This document shows positions 1 through 5,551 of a DNA stretch of 5,551 nt, piece after piece. Every line of letters begins with the position of its first letter. Within the stretch, counting starts at the first letter, position 1. The stretch covers positions 1 through 5,551 of the forward strand of contig JAHEBY010000194.1 in assembly GCA_024642025.1 (NCBI GenBank), in the 5' to 3' direction. Source of the DNA: Comamonadaceae bacterium (lineage in GTDB: Bacteria > Pseudomonadota > Gammaproteobacteria > Burkholderiales > Burkholderiaceae_C). The notes under the pieces are model-generated. The model worked only from the letters and a program-made list of their open reading frames with translations. It was not told where the DNA came from and searched no databases. The position numbers and the translations under genes were made by a program.

Positions 1-1
1 G

Positions 2-553
2 CTCTCGCCCGTAGTGGTGGCACTGATCTGGAAATGGCTGCTGCAAAGCCAGGGTGTATTCAATGCGGCTCTGGTGGCAGCGGGCGCATCGCCCATTGAT
101 TGGCTCACCACATCGTCCTGGGCATTCTTCTGGACTGTTTTTGTGTCGATCTGGGCGCACATGGGTTTTTACACGCTCATTCTGCTGGCTGGTCTGCAGG
201 CAATTCCCAAAGACATGTACGAGGCTGCCGAGATGGACGGTGCCTCGCCGTGGCGCACGCTGCGACGCATTACCTTGCCGCTCTTGATGCCCAACCTGAT
301 TGTGGTGCTGGTGCTGGCAATGATCCGCGCCGTGCAAATCTTTGACGAGGTGTTCGTGCTAACGGGCGGCGGCCCAGGGTCGGCTACCACGTTTATCGTG
401 CAGTTCATTTACCAGACTGGTTTTGCCGAGCAGATTCATCTGTACGGGCTGGCAGCGGCTGCATCGCTCATTTTGGCGCTGGGGCTGGTGCTGCTCACGC
501 TGGCGCAATTGCGCCTCACGCGCGCCAACGAATCGGGGCAACGGGCGCGATGA
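2..553 (+). CDS. CUT1 sugar ABC transporter permease, MalF/UgpA type (5' end missing)
   Basis: Inner-membrane subunit of a carbohydrate importer; it pairs with the permease encoded next to form the channel. The reading frame is open from the left edge, so the true start lies outside the window; 183 codons are visible, and a family length near 300 suggests roughly 110-130 residues are missing. The GTG at 14 is internal, not a start. Visible are hydrophobic segments around residues 38-63, 95-115 and 143-165, and the ATPase-docking EAA loop (E74-A75-A76, G80, I90-x-L-P93, bases 221-280), which matches EAA-x3-G-x9-I-x-LP exactly. It is followed by the LTGGGP stretch (about residues 120-125) characteristic of MalF/UgpA-type subunits. 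The stop codon overlaps the next start (ATGA), implying coupled translation. Family assignment is firm; the transported sugar is not known. Confidence 0.93.
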   Translation, partial: LSPVVVALIWKWLLQSQGVFNAALVAAGASPIDWLTTSSWAFFWTVFVSIWAHMGFYTLILLAGLQAIPKDMYEAAEMDGASPWRTLRRITLPLLMPNLIVVLVLAMIRAVQIFDEVFVLTGGGPGSATTFIVQFIYQTGFAEQIHLYGLAAAASLILALGLVLLTLAQLRLTRANESGQRAR

Positions 554-1593
554 AAGACTTTCTCACCCGCACCCATGGCCGGGGCCACATGGACTGGACC
601 GACTGGCTCAGCTACGGTTACCTGCTGATTGGCCTGTTCACCATGTTTGCGCCGGTTGTGTGGCTGGTGATGTCGTCATTCAAGTCGGAAGCGGCGATCA
701 GCCAGTTCCCGCCGACCTTTTTGCCCTACACGCAAAAGTCGGTGCAGGTGGTTGGGCACGAAAAGCCTCTGCCCTTGTTTCTAACGCGTGACGACAAGGG
801 CGAGGTCAAACCGATGGCGCAAGTGCGGCGCATCGGCATTATGGCCACCATGGTCGACCCGGCCAACCCTGAGCAACAGGTGCGCGTCAACATCAACGAC
901 CGCACACCTGTCAACGAACTGCAATTTGCACTGTCCAACTACACAGAGATTTTTGGCAAGTTCAGCTTCGGTCTTTATTTATGGAACAGCGTGTTCATTA
1001 CCGTGGTGGCCACACTGCTCACGCTCTTGATCAACTCGATGGCGGCGTTTGCGTTGTCAAAATACAAGTTTCGTGGCCAGAAGGCGGTGTTTTTGCTGAT
1101 CATCGCCACGCTGATGATTCCACCCACCATCATTCTGGTGCCGGTATTCCTGGTGATCAACACCGTAGGTCTGCTGAACAGTCTTTGGGGCGTGATATTA
1201 CCGGCCATTGCCACGCCCACCGGCGTGTTTTTGCTGCGTCAGTACATGCTGACCATTCCCGACGAGCTGCTTGAGGCGGCCCGCATGGACCACGCCAGCG
1301 AATGGCGCATCTACTGGAAGATCATCCTGCCGCTGGCCGCCCCCGCGCTGGCTGTGCTGGCTATTTTCTCGGTGATGTGGCGTTGGAATGACTTTCTGCT
1401 ACCCTTGATTGTGCTGTCGCGCTCCGAATTTTTCACGCTGCAACTGGCACTCAATGCCTTCCAGGGCGAGCTCAACACCCAGTGGCACTACCTGCTGGCA
1501 ATGACGGTGATCACGCTGATCCCGATCACGCTGGTATTTGCCTTTTTACAAAAATACATCACCACCGGCATCGCCAGCGCCGGTGTCAAGTAA
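550..1593 (+). CDS. CUT1 sugar ABC transporter permease, MalG/UgpE type, with enlarged periplasmic loop
   Basis: Second membrane subunit of the importer, 347 residues. The start is the ATG of an ATGA overlap with the preceding stop, which fixes it well. A first membrane segment lies at about 22-43. A hydrophilic stretch of about 100 residues follows before the second segment (about 146-168); most MalG-type proteins, near 280 residues, have a loop less than half that size. After the family-typical NYTEIF (130-135) and LWNS (144-147) come the usual remaining segments, at about 178-200, 207-229, 261-282 and 314-334. The EAA loop is at 242-261 (E-A-A, then I258-x-L-P261), but the invariant Gly is His248. 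The C-terminal QKYITTGIASAGVK is typical of MalG relatives. Similar long-loop permeases occur, as I recall, in alpha-glucoside-type systems of proteobacteria, so the loop is probably a subfamily trait. Substrate not determined. Confidence 0.93.
   Translation: MKDFLTRTHGRGHMDWTDWLSYGYLLIGLFTMFAPVVWLVMSSFKSEAAISQFPPTFLPYTQKSVQVVGHEKPLPLFLTRDDKGEVKPMAQVRRIGIMATMVDPANPEQQVRVNINDRTPVNELQFALSNYTEIFGKFSFGLYLWNSVFITVVATLLTLLINSMAAFALSKYKFRGQKAVFLLIIATLMIPPTIILVPVFLVINTVGLLNSLWGVILPAIATPTGVFLLRQYMLTIPDELLEAARMDHASEWRIYWKIILPLAAPALAVLAIFSVMWRWNDFLLPLIVLSRSEFFTLQLALNAFQGELNTQWHYLLAMTVITLIPITLVFAFLQKYITTGIASAGVK
1563..1585 (+). other. GC-rich hairpin at the 3' end of the second permease gene
   Basis: CACCGGC (1563-1569) and GCCGGTG (1579-1585) form a perfect 7-bp stem with a 9-base loop, just before the stop codon at 1591-1593. 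The nearest T run (1621-1626) is about 35 bases further on, so this does not fit an intrinsic terminator. It could act as an mRNA-stabilising or 3'-end element between the permease and ATPase cistrons, or be a by-product of codon choice (Thr-Gly and Ala-Gly codons). Function is inference only. Confidence 0.25.
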
Positions 1594-1627
1594 CGCTGCA
1601 CTGCCTGCTGCCGCACCCCATTTTTTC

Positions 1628-1632
1628 AGGAA
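1628..1632 (+). promoter_or_regulatory. Shine-Dalgarno supporting the GTG start of the ATPase
   Basis: AGGAA lies 6 bases upstream of the GTG at 1639. The resulting N-terminus, MATLELANIVKSFD, matches the usual beginning of MalK/UgpC proteins, so site and start support each other. Confidence 0.6.
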
Positions 1633-1638
1633 CACTGC

Positions 1639-2640
1639 GTGGCCACTCTAGAACTCGCCAACATCGTCAAATCGTTTGACCAGATCACCATATTGCATGG
1701 CATCGATCTCCAGGTGGACGATGGCCAGTTTGTTGTGTTTGTGGGCCCCTCGGGTTGCGGCAAATCCACGCTGTTGCGCGTCATTGCCGGGCTGGAGTCG
1801 CCCACCAGTGGCGAGGTGCGCATTGACGGGCAGGCGGTGAATGATGTGTCGGCCGCGCAGCGCGGATGCGCGATGGTGTTTCAGTCGTATGCGCTGTACC
1901 CGCACATGAGTGTTTACGACAACATGGCCTTTGGACTTGAGAACGCCGGTGAACCCCGTACGCAGATCGACACCAAGGTGGAGGCCGCCGCGAAACTGTT
2001 GCGGCTGGATACGCTGCTGCAACGCAAGCCGACGCAGCTCTCGGGCGGCCAGCGTCAGCGCGTGGCGATTGGCCGTGCCATCGTGCGCGAACCCAAGCTG
2101 TTTTTATTTGACGAGCCGTTGTCCAACCTGGACGCCGAGCTGCGGGTGTCGATGCGCGCCGAGATTCGCGATTTGCATGCGCGGCTCAAGGCAACTATGG
2201 TGTATGTGACACACGATCAGGTCGAAGCGATGACCATGGCTGACAAGATCGTGGTGCTGCGCGCGGGCAAGGTAGAACAAATCGGCGCACCGCTTGATCT
2301 GTACAACCATCCGGTCAACACCTTTGTCGCAGGCTTCATCGGCAGCCCGCGAATGAATTTTTTCCCGGCTGGTCTGATTTCCCGGCAGCCACAGGGGACA
2401 CACACACTAGGCATCCGACCCGAACATGCCCAGCCAGCCCATGACGGACCGCTCACCATGAACGTCAAGCAGGTCGAGCAACTCGGTGCCAGCAGCCTTC
2501 TGCACGGCATGGTTGGCGACAATACTCAATTTGAGTTGATCCTCAGCGGGCAGACACAAATTGGGCCCGGAGACACGGTACGCGTCGCGCTGCCAGAGGA
2601 CCGCCTCCATCACTTCGACCAGCACGGAGTCCGCCTTTAG
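1639..2640 (+). CDS. CUT1 sugar ABC transporter ATP-binding protein, MalK/UgpC type
   Basis: ATPase that dimerises on the cytoplasmic face and drives transport through the two permeases. It has 333 residues and starts at GTG with an AGGAA site 6 bases upstream. All nucleotide-binding motifs are intact: aromatic A-loop F13, Walker A GPSGCGKST (36-44), Q-loop Q82, signature LSGGQ (134-138), Walker B LFLFDE with catalytic E159, D-loop SNLD (162-165) and switch H192. FIGSPRMNFF (233-242) and GIRPEH (258-263) mark the C-terminal TOBE-type regulatory domain typical of MalK and UgpC. Only about 15 residues separate these two landmarks, against roughly 40 in E. coli MalK, which accounts for much of the short length (usual 355-370). 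The gene lies 45 bases after the permease and 28 before the GH31 gene, in one apparent operon. Activity is expected to be normal; regulatory interactions may differ. Confidence 0.95.
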   Translation: MATLELANIVKSFDQITILHGIDLQVDDGQFVVFVGPSGCGKSTLLRVIAGLESPTSGEVRIDGQAVNDVSAAQRGCAMVFQSYALYPHMSVYDNMAFGLENAGEPRTQIDTKVEAAAKLLRLDTLLQRKPTQLSGGQRQRVAIGRAIVREPKLFLFDEPLSNLDAELRVSMRAEIRDLHARLKATMVYVTHDQVEAMTMADKIVVLRAGKVEQIGAPLDLYNHPVNTFVAGFIGSPRMNFFPAGLISRQPQGTHTLGIRPEHAQPAHDGPLTMNVKQVEQLGASSLLHGMVGDNTQFELILSGQTQIGPGDTVRVALPEDRLHHFDQHGVRL

Positions 2641-2668
2641 CAAATTGCAGATAGAAGAGACCTGATTC

Positions 2669-4735
2669 ATGAAACCGATTGGAAATGCCGTGCTATCTGC
2701 GCAAGATGCGCATGGAATTGCGCTCAAGTTGGGCGACGGCTCCACTTTTCGCGTGCAAGCGCTGGAACCATCCTTGTTTCGAGTTACGTTGCGGCCAGCA
2801 GACGGTTATAAGGAACCGCGAACCTGGGCAATTGCACCCGGTGCAAACCCGGCCGAAGGCCTGGACGTACCTTGGGAGGGTCGTCTACGCGACGATATCA
2901 GTGGATTCAAACAACCCGCCCTTTCAATCGCGGAGAACTGCGGTCGCTTCACCGTAGCATCCGAGGCGCTCCAGGTCACCATCGCCCCAGAACCCCTGGC
3001 TCTTCAATGGCATGACGCAAAGGGTCAACCCATCGCAGCAGACCGCGCCACATCGGCATACTTCAAGAGTAGTCGAACCGGTTTTGTGCGGCACTACCTG
3101 CAACGCGACCGTACGGAGTTTTATTTCGGTCTGGGTGACAAAACCGGGCCCCTCAATCTTCATGGACGCCGCCTGCGTACGCTGGCGCTCGATTCGCTTG
3201 GCTATGACCCGGCAAGCGGCGACCCGCTTTACAAGCACTGGCCCTTCGTCCTGACGCGCTCCCCCAGCGGCCAATGGTACGGAATATATTACGACACGCT
3301 CGCCGCCTGTACGTTTGACCTTGGTCTGGAACATGACAACTATCACGACCTGTTCAGGTACGTGGAGATTGATGACGGCGACCTCGATTACTACTTCATG
3401 TCTGGGGCAACACCCGCCGATGTGATAGCCCAGTTCGTGCGTCTGATCGGCGGCACCGCACTCCCACCACGGTGGTCGGTTGGCTTCGCACAAACAGCCA
3501 TGGGCTTGGCTGATGCACCCGACGCACAAAAAAAGTTGGACGGTTTCATTGACCGGGCAGTGGCCGAAGGCGTTCCGGTGTCATCCTTTCACTACGGATC
3601 AGGTTATTCGTCTAAGGGCAAACGGCGTTATGTATTTACCTGGAATGCCTCAAAATTCCCTGACCCAAAAGCGCTGAATGCCAAGTTCCACGCCAATGGC
3701 ATGAATTTGGTGGCAAACCTAAAACCCTGTTTGCTGGACGACCATCCAGCATATGAGGAAGTCGGGAAACTTGGGGGCTTCATCCATAGTGCAGATTCTG
3801 GCAAGCCGGTGATCGAGCAGTTTTGGGACGGCGTCGGCGCCCACCTGGATTTCACCAGCCCAGCCGCCATCGCCTGGTGGCAAAGCGGCTTGCAGGCCAA
3901 TGTGCTTGATTACGGCATTGACGTCGGATGGAACGACAACAACGAATACGCCATCATGGATGACGATGCCCAATGCGCCGGCTTCGGGTCACCATTGCCC
4001 ATGCATCGTGCACGCCCGTTGCATGCACTGCTTATGACTCGCGCGACGTATGAGGCCCAGCGGCGCAGCAAACCAGAAGAACCGGTCTACACCATAACCC
4101 GCGGCGGCCCGCCAGGTCTTCAACGCTATGCACAAACCTGGTCTGGCGACAACACGACAAGTTGGGAGACCTTGCGCTGGAACATTCGCACGGGCCTTCA
4201 AATGAGCCTGTCAGGGATGTTCAATGTGGGGCATGACGTTGGCGGTTTTGCCGGTCCGGTGCCTGATCCTGAGTTGTTTGTCCGCTGGGTTCAGGCCTGC
4301 AGCCTCAACCCGCGAATGGTCATGAATTCCTGGAAAACCGACGGCACTGTCAATTTGCCGTGGATGCATGAATCGGTCAAGGCAGAGGTTATTGCCGCCA
4401 TCCAGTTGCGCTACACGCTGATGCCCTACCTTTGGTCACTGTTCGAGCGAGCAACCGCTCACCACGAACCTATCATCCGACCAACATTCATTAATTTTCC
4501 GGATGACGAAGCCTGCTTCGCTGATTGCGATGACTTTATGTTGGGCGACGCCGTGCTGGTCGCACCTGTGGTTGCGTCCGGCGCCACCTCCCGCAAAGTC
4601 TATCTGCCCAAGGGGCCAACAGCCTGGCATGACTTTGCCTCAGGCGAGCGTTTCGATGCGGGGCAAACGATCAGCGTTGCGGCGCCGTTGTCCAGACTGC
4701 CATTGTTCCTGCGTGCTGGAACAAGCTTGCCATAA
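2669..4735 (+). CDS. Glycoside hydrolase family 31 enzyme (alpha-glucosidase/alpha-xylosidase-like)
   Basis: Retaining alpha-glycosidase, 688 residues, without signal peptide, so probably cytoplasmic and acting on the imported sugar. The ATG has a purine-rich AGAAGAGA (2653-2660) 8 bases upstream. An N-terminal beta-sandwich (about 20-260) carries FGLGDKTGPLNLHG (153-166) and DPLYKHWPF (185-193), both characteristic of GH31. The barrel (about 265-590) contains YVFTWNASKFPDP (321-333) and NLKPCLLDDHP (350-360). The predicted nucleophile is D423 in WNDNNE (421-426), equivalent to WxDMNE in better-known members, and the predicted acid/base is D494 in QTWSGDN. R478 and GHDVGGF (521-527) are also present. 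The C-terminal sheet (about 597-688) ends straight after PLFLRAGTSLP, so the distal beta-domain of larger members is absent. N553 and L563 sit where relatives I recall have His and Glu. Family call is firm; specificity (glucoside, xyloside or other) is open. Confidence 0.93.
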   Translation: MKPIGNAVLSAQDAHGIALKLGDGSTFRVQALEPSLFRVTLRPADGYKEPRTWAIAPGANPAEGLDVPWEGRLRDDISGFKQPALSIAENCGRFTVASEALQVTIAPEPLALQWHDAKGQPIAADRATSAYFKSSRTGFVRHYLQRDRTEFYFGLGDKTGPLNLHGRRLRTLALDSLGYDPASGDPLYKHWPFVLTRSPSGQWYGIYYDTLAACTFDLGLEHDNYHDLFRYVEIDDGDLDYYFMSGATPADVIAQFVRLIGGTALPPRWSVGFAQTAMGLADAPDAQKKLDGFIDRAVAEGVPVSSFHYGSGYSSKGKRRYVFTWNASKFPDPKALNAKFHANGMNLVANLKPCLLDDHPAYEEVGKLGGFIHSADSGKPVIEQFWDGVGAHLDFTSPAAIAWWQSGLQANVLDYGIDVGWNDNNEYAIMDDDAQCAGFGSPLPMHRARPLHALLMTRATYEAQRRSKPEEPVYTITRGGPPGLQRYAQTWSGDNTTSWETLRWNIRTGLQMSLSGMFNVGHDVGGFAGPVPDPELFVRWVQACSLNPRMVMNSWKTDGTVNLPWMHESVKAEVIAAIQLRYTLMPYLWSLFERATAHHEPIIRPTFINFPDDEACFADCDDFMLGDAVLVAPVVASGATSRKVYLPKGPTAWHDFASGERFDAGQTISVAAPLSRLPLFLRAGTSLP

Positions 4736-4737
4736 AC

Positions 4738-4774
4738 AGACCCTTTTAGCGACCCGGTAGGCTAGGGAAGGTCT
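4738..4774. terminator. Weak hairpin in the convergent gap, possible terminator
   Basis: AGACC (4738-4742) pairs with GGTCT (4770-4774), extendable by TT/AA with one bulged C. An alternative fold pairs CCC and TAGC (4741-4743, 4747-4750) with GCTA and GGG (4761-4767). It begins 3 bases after the GH31 stop, where the operon should end, but only TTT follows on the + strand and no T run follows on the - strand. A second imperfect repeat (CCCAATT near 4785, AATGGGG near 4808) lies closer to the opposing gene. Position is suggestive, structure is poor. Confidence 0.25.
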
Positions 4775-4819
4775 TTGCCAATCACCCAATTCCGGACGGG
4801 CACAGCAATGGGGTTTGTC

Positions 4820-5113
4820 CTATTCGGGGGGATGGAGAATATGGTCGACGAGGCTATGCTCGCAGACTTTGAAGATAGTGTAGAAGAACATTGCCAGAAC
4901 CAGTGTGGCCAGCAACTCCAGCAACTGCCACAACGAGCTGCTTGCCAACGCCATCAGGCCCTGATGGGTCAGCATGTCCCAATTCGAGCTGAACATGCTA
5001 AAAATATTCAAGGTGCCTGCACCAAACAGCCCAAAACTGGTACACATGACGACAAAGGTCAACCAGGCTCGAGCGAGCACCAGGCGACGAAACAGGGCCA
5101 CAACGGCTTTCAT
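4820..5113 (-). CDS. Small two-segment membrane protein of unknown function
   Basis: A 97-residue protein that I cannot assign to a named family. Two hydrophobic segments are clear, at about 16-38 (from AWLTFVV) and 61-82 (from LWQLLEL), separated by a short polar loop containing NWDMLTH. The basic N-terminus (RR at 9-10, R15) suggests that both ends face the cytoplasm. Codons look genuinely used: Leu is mostly CTG/TTG and many third positions are G or C, whereas the longer overlapping + strand frame is a Gln- and His-rich antisense product. An in-frame stop two codons upstream makes ATG at 5113 the only sensible start near there. No good Shine-Dalgarno precedes it, and a 42-codon frame overlaps it by ATGA. 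It converges on the sugar operon and shows no sign of belonging to it. I believe the gene is real; its function is unknown. Confidence 0.65.
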   Translation of the reverse strand: MKAVVALFRRLVLARAWLTFVVMCTSFGLFGAGTLNIFSMFSSNWDMLTHQGLMALASSSLWQLLELLATLVLAMFFYTIFKVCEHSLVDHILHPPE

Positions 5114-5238
5114 GCGAGGTCAGCCATTAAACGGACGCAGCAGCCCCTCTGCGGACAATCCTTAAATGATGCGAGCATCGGCATGAAAAGGTTGCGCGCC
5201 ACAGGGCGATTCGTAAAAGAAAAAAACGTCAATCTCAT
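5110..5238 (-). CDS. Possible 42-codon ORF upstream of and overlapping the small membrane protein gene
   Basis: ATG at 5238 opens a 42-residue frame beginning MRLTFFSFTNRPVARN. Its TGA overlaps the start of the 97-residue gene as ATGA, the arrangement expected for translational coupling. AGGA lies about 11 bases upstream of the ATG, further than ideal. Against it, the codons are mixed (AGA, AGG, TTA), the sequence matches nothing I recognise, and such overlaps arise by chance. It could be a leader peptide, a small gene, or simply untranslated leader. Confidence 0.2.
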   Translation of the reverse strand: MRLTFFSFTNRPVARNLFMPMLASFKDCPQRGCCVRLMADLA

Positions 5239-5551
5239 GAGTCCGAGTATCCTATCAAAGCTTCAACGTGCTGCAACAGAAAATCAAACTCGCGTTCTCC
5301 TGATCGCATTTTCCCGCTGGTGACAAGGCCATTCAAACTCCTGGGGCACCGCTGCCACGAGGCAGACGGCGGTTGCAACGGCGTATATGCAATCAATGAA
5401 AAGGGGTGAGCGAGGCAAGTTCTGCTTCCATCCGCTAACGTTCGCGCCTGTGCCCACCAAAGCTCGATGAACGCTGCGGGTCAAAACGTACCGGCGCCAA
5501 TGAAGCAGCATCAGGTCCTGGGCCTTCGGACAGTCATGGGCTTTGCCACAG
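5114..5551. other. About 440 bases without a confident gene
   Basis: This stretch is less GC-rich than the operon at first, with an A-rich run at 5215-5226. I see no tRNA, rRNA, CRISPR or convincing insertion-sequence end. It includes the 8-base palindrome CTCATGAG (5234-5241), a small dyad GATGC-GA-GCATC (5168-5179) and a 5-bp hairpin CTGCC/GGCAG (5352-5365), all too short to interpret. The leader and promoter of the small - strand gene must fall here, but no good -35/-10 pair is visible. Two mutually exclusive frames run off the right edge: the - strand frame ending at 5284, and a + strand frame with ATG at 5467. Confidence 0.5.
5284..5550 (-). CDS. Open frame running off the right edge, doubtful gene
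   Basis: On the - strand this frame is open from the window edge to a TGA at 5284, giving 88 visible codons. If real, this is the C-terminal part of a gene that starts to the right, since no stop precedes the first internal ATG at 5511. The product is rich in Arg and Trp, with a moderately hydrophobic stretch (CIYAVATAVCLVAAVP), and ends in a charged tail. I recognise no domain. Third positions are only mildly G/C-biased, so chance openness is a fair alternative. Confidence 0.17.
   Translation of the reverse strand, partial: CGKAHDCPKAQDLMLLHWRRYVLTRSVHRALVGTGANVSGWKQNLPRSPLFIDCIYAVATAVCLVAAVPQEFEWPCHQRENAIRRTRV

Noticed and set aside
14..16. GTG as start codon of the first permease
   Set aside because: The frame is open to the left edge with family-like residues before it, and the visible part covers only the C-terminal portion of the family.
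1648..2022. 124-codon - strand frame inside the ATPase gene
   Set aside because: It is antisense to the Walker A to Q-loop region, a common by-product of GC-rich coding sequence.
2924..3529. 201-codon - strand frame inside the GH31 gene
   Set aside because: It lies entirely antisense to strongly supported GH31 domains, and its product shows no domain.
5192..5219. Possible + strand promoter (TTGCGC, 16 bases, TAAAAG)
   Set aside because: Both boxes match the consensus poorly and no credible + strand gene follows.
5204..5232. Possible - strand promoter starting with TTGACG upstream of the small membrane protein gene
   Set aside because: The -35 box is good, but no acceptable -10 box lies 15-19 bases downstream.
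4775..5323. Long + strand open frame of 182 codons opposite the small membrane protein gene
   Set aside because: It begins at a TTG without a ribosome site. Its product is a low-complexity Gln/His/Ala-rich sequence typical of an antisense frame, and the opposite strand gives a far more protein-like membrane product.
5430..5500. Integron attC-like motif (GCTAACGTTCG) in the right-hand non-coding stretch
   Set aside because: No partner GTTRRRY core site occurs at a suitable distance on either strand, and no imperfect dyad joins the ends.

Overview
The window reads as part of a chromosomal carbohydrate-uptake operon from a Gram-negative bacterium, most likely a betaproteobacterium of the Burkholderiales. 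That placement is inferred from moderately GC-rich DNA, GTG/ATG starts and the style of the CUT1 transporter proteins; no marker gene is present to prove it.

Bases 1-4735 hold four genes on the + strand, all tightly packed. They are the 3' part of a MalF/UgpA-type sugar permease (cut by the left edge), a MalG/UgpE-type permease that overlaps it by ATGA, a MalK/UgpC-type ATPase 45 bases further on, and a cytoplasmic glycoside hydrolase family 31 (GH31) enzyme 28 bases after that. The substrate-binding protein and any regulator would lie to the left, outside the window. Together the genes describe import of an alpha-linked di- or oligosaccharide through the inner membrane, powered by ATP, followed by hydrolysis inside the cell. 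The exact sugar cannot be read from the sequence.

Bases 4736-4819 are a convergent gap with a weak hairpin. Bases 4820-5113 on the - strand encode a 97-residue protein with two membrane segments whose codon pattern looks genuinely coding. From 5114 to the right edge (about 440 bases) I see no confident gene: only a 42-codon open frame that overlaps the start of the small membrane protein by ATGA, and a - strand frame that stays open through the right edge.

I did not find a clearly new system. The points most worth a second look are protein-level deviations in familiar families: an enlarged periplasmic loop and a His in place of the EAA-loop Gly in the second permease, a shortened regulatory domain in the ATPase, and two substitutions in an active-site loop of the GH31 enzyme.
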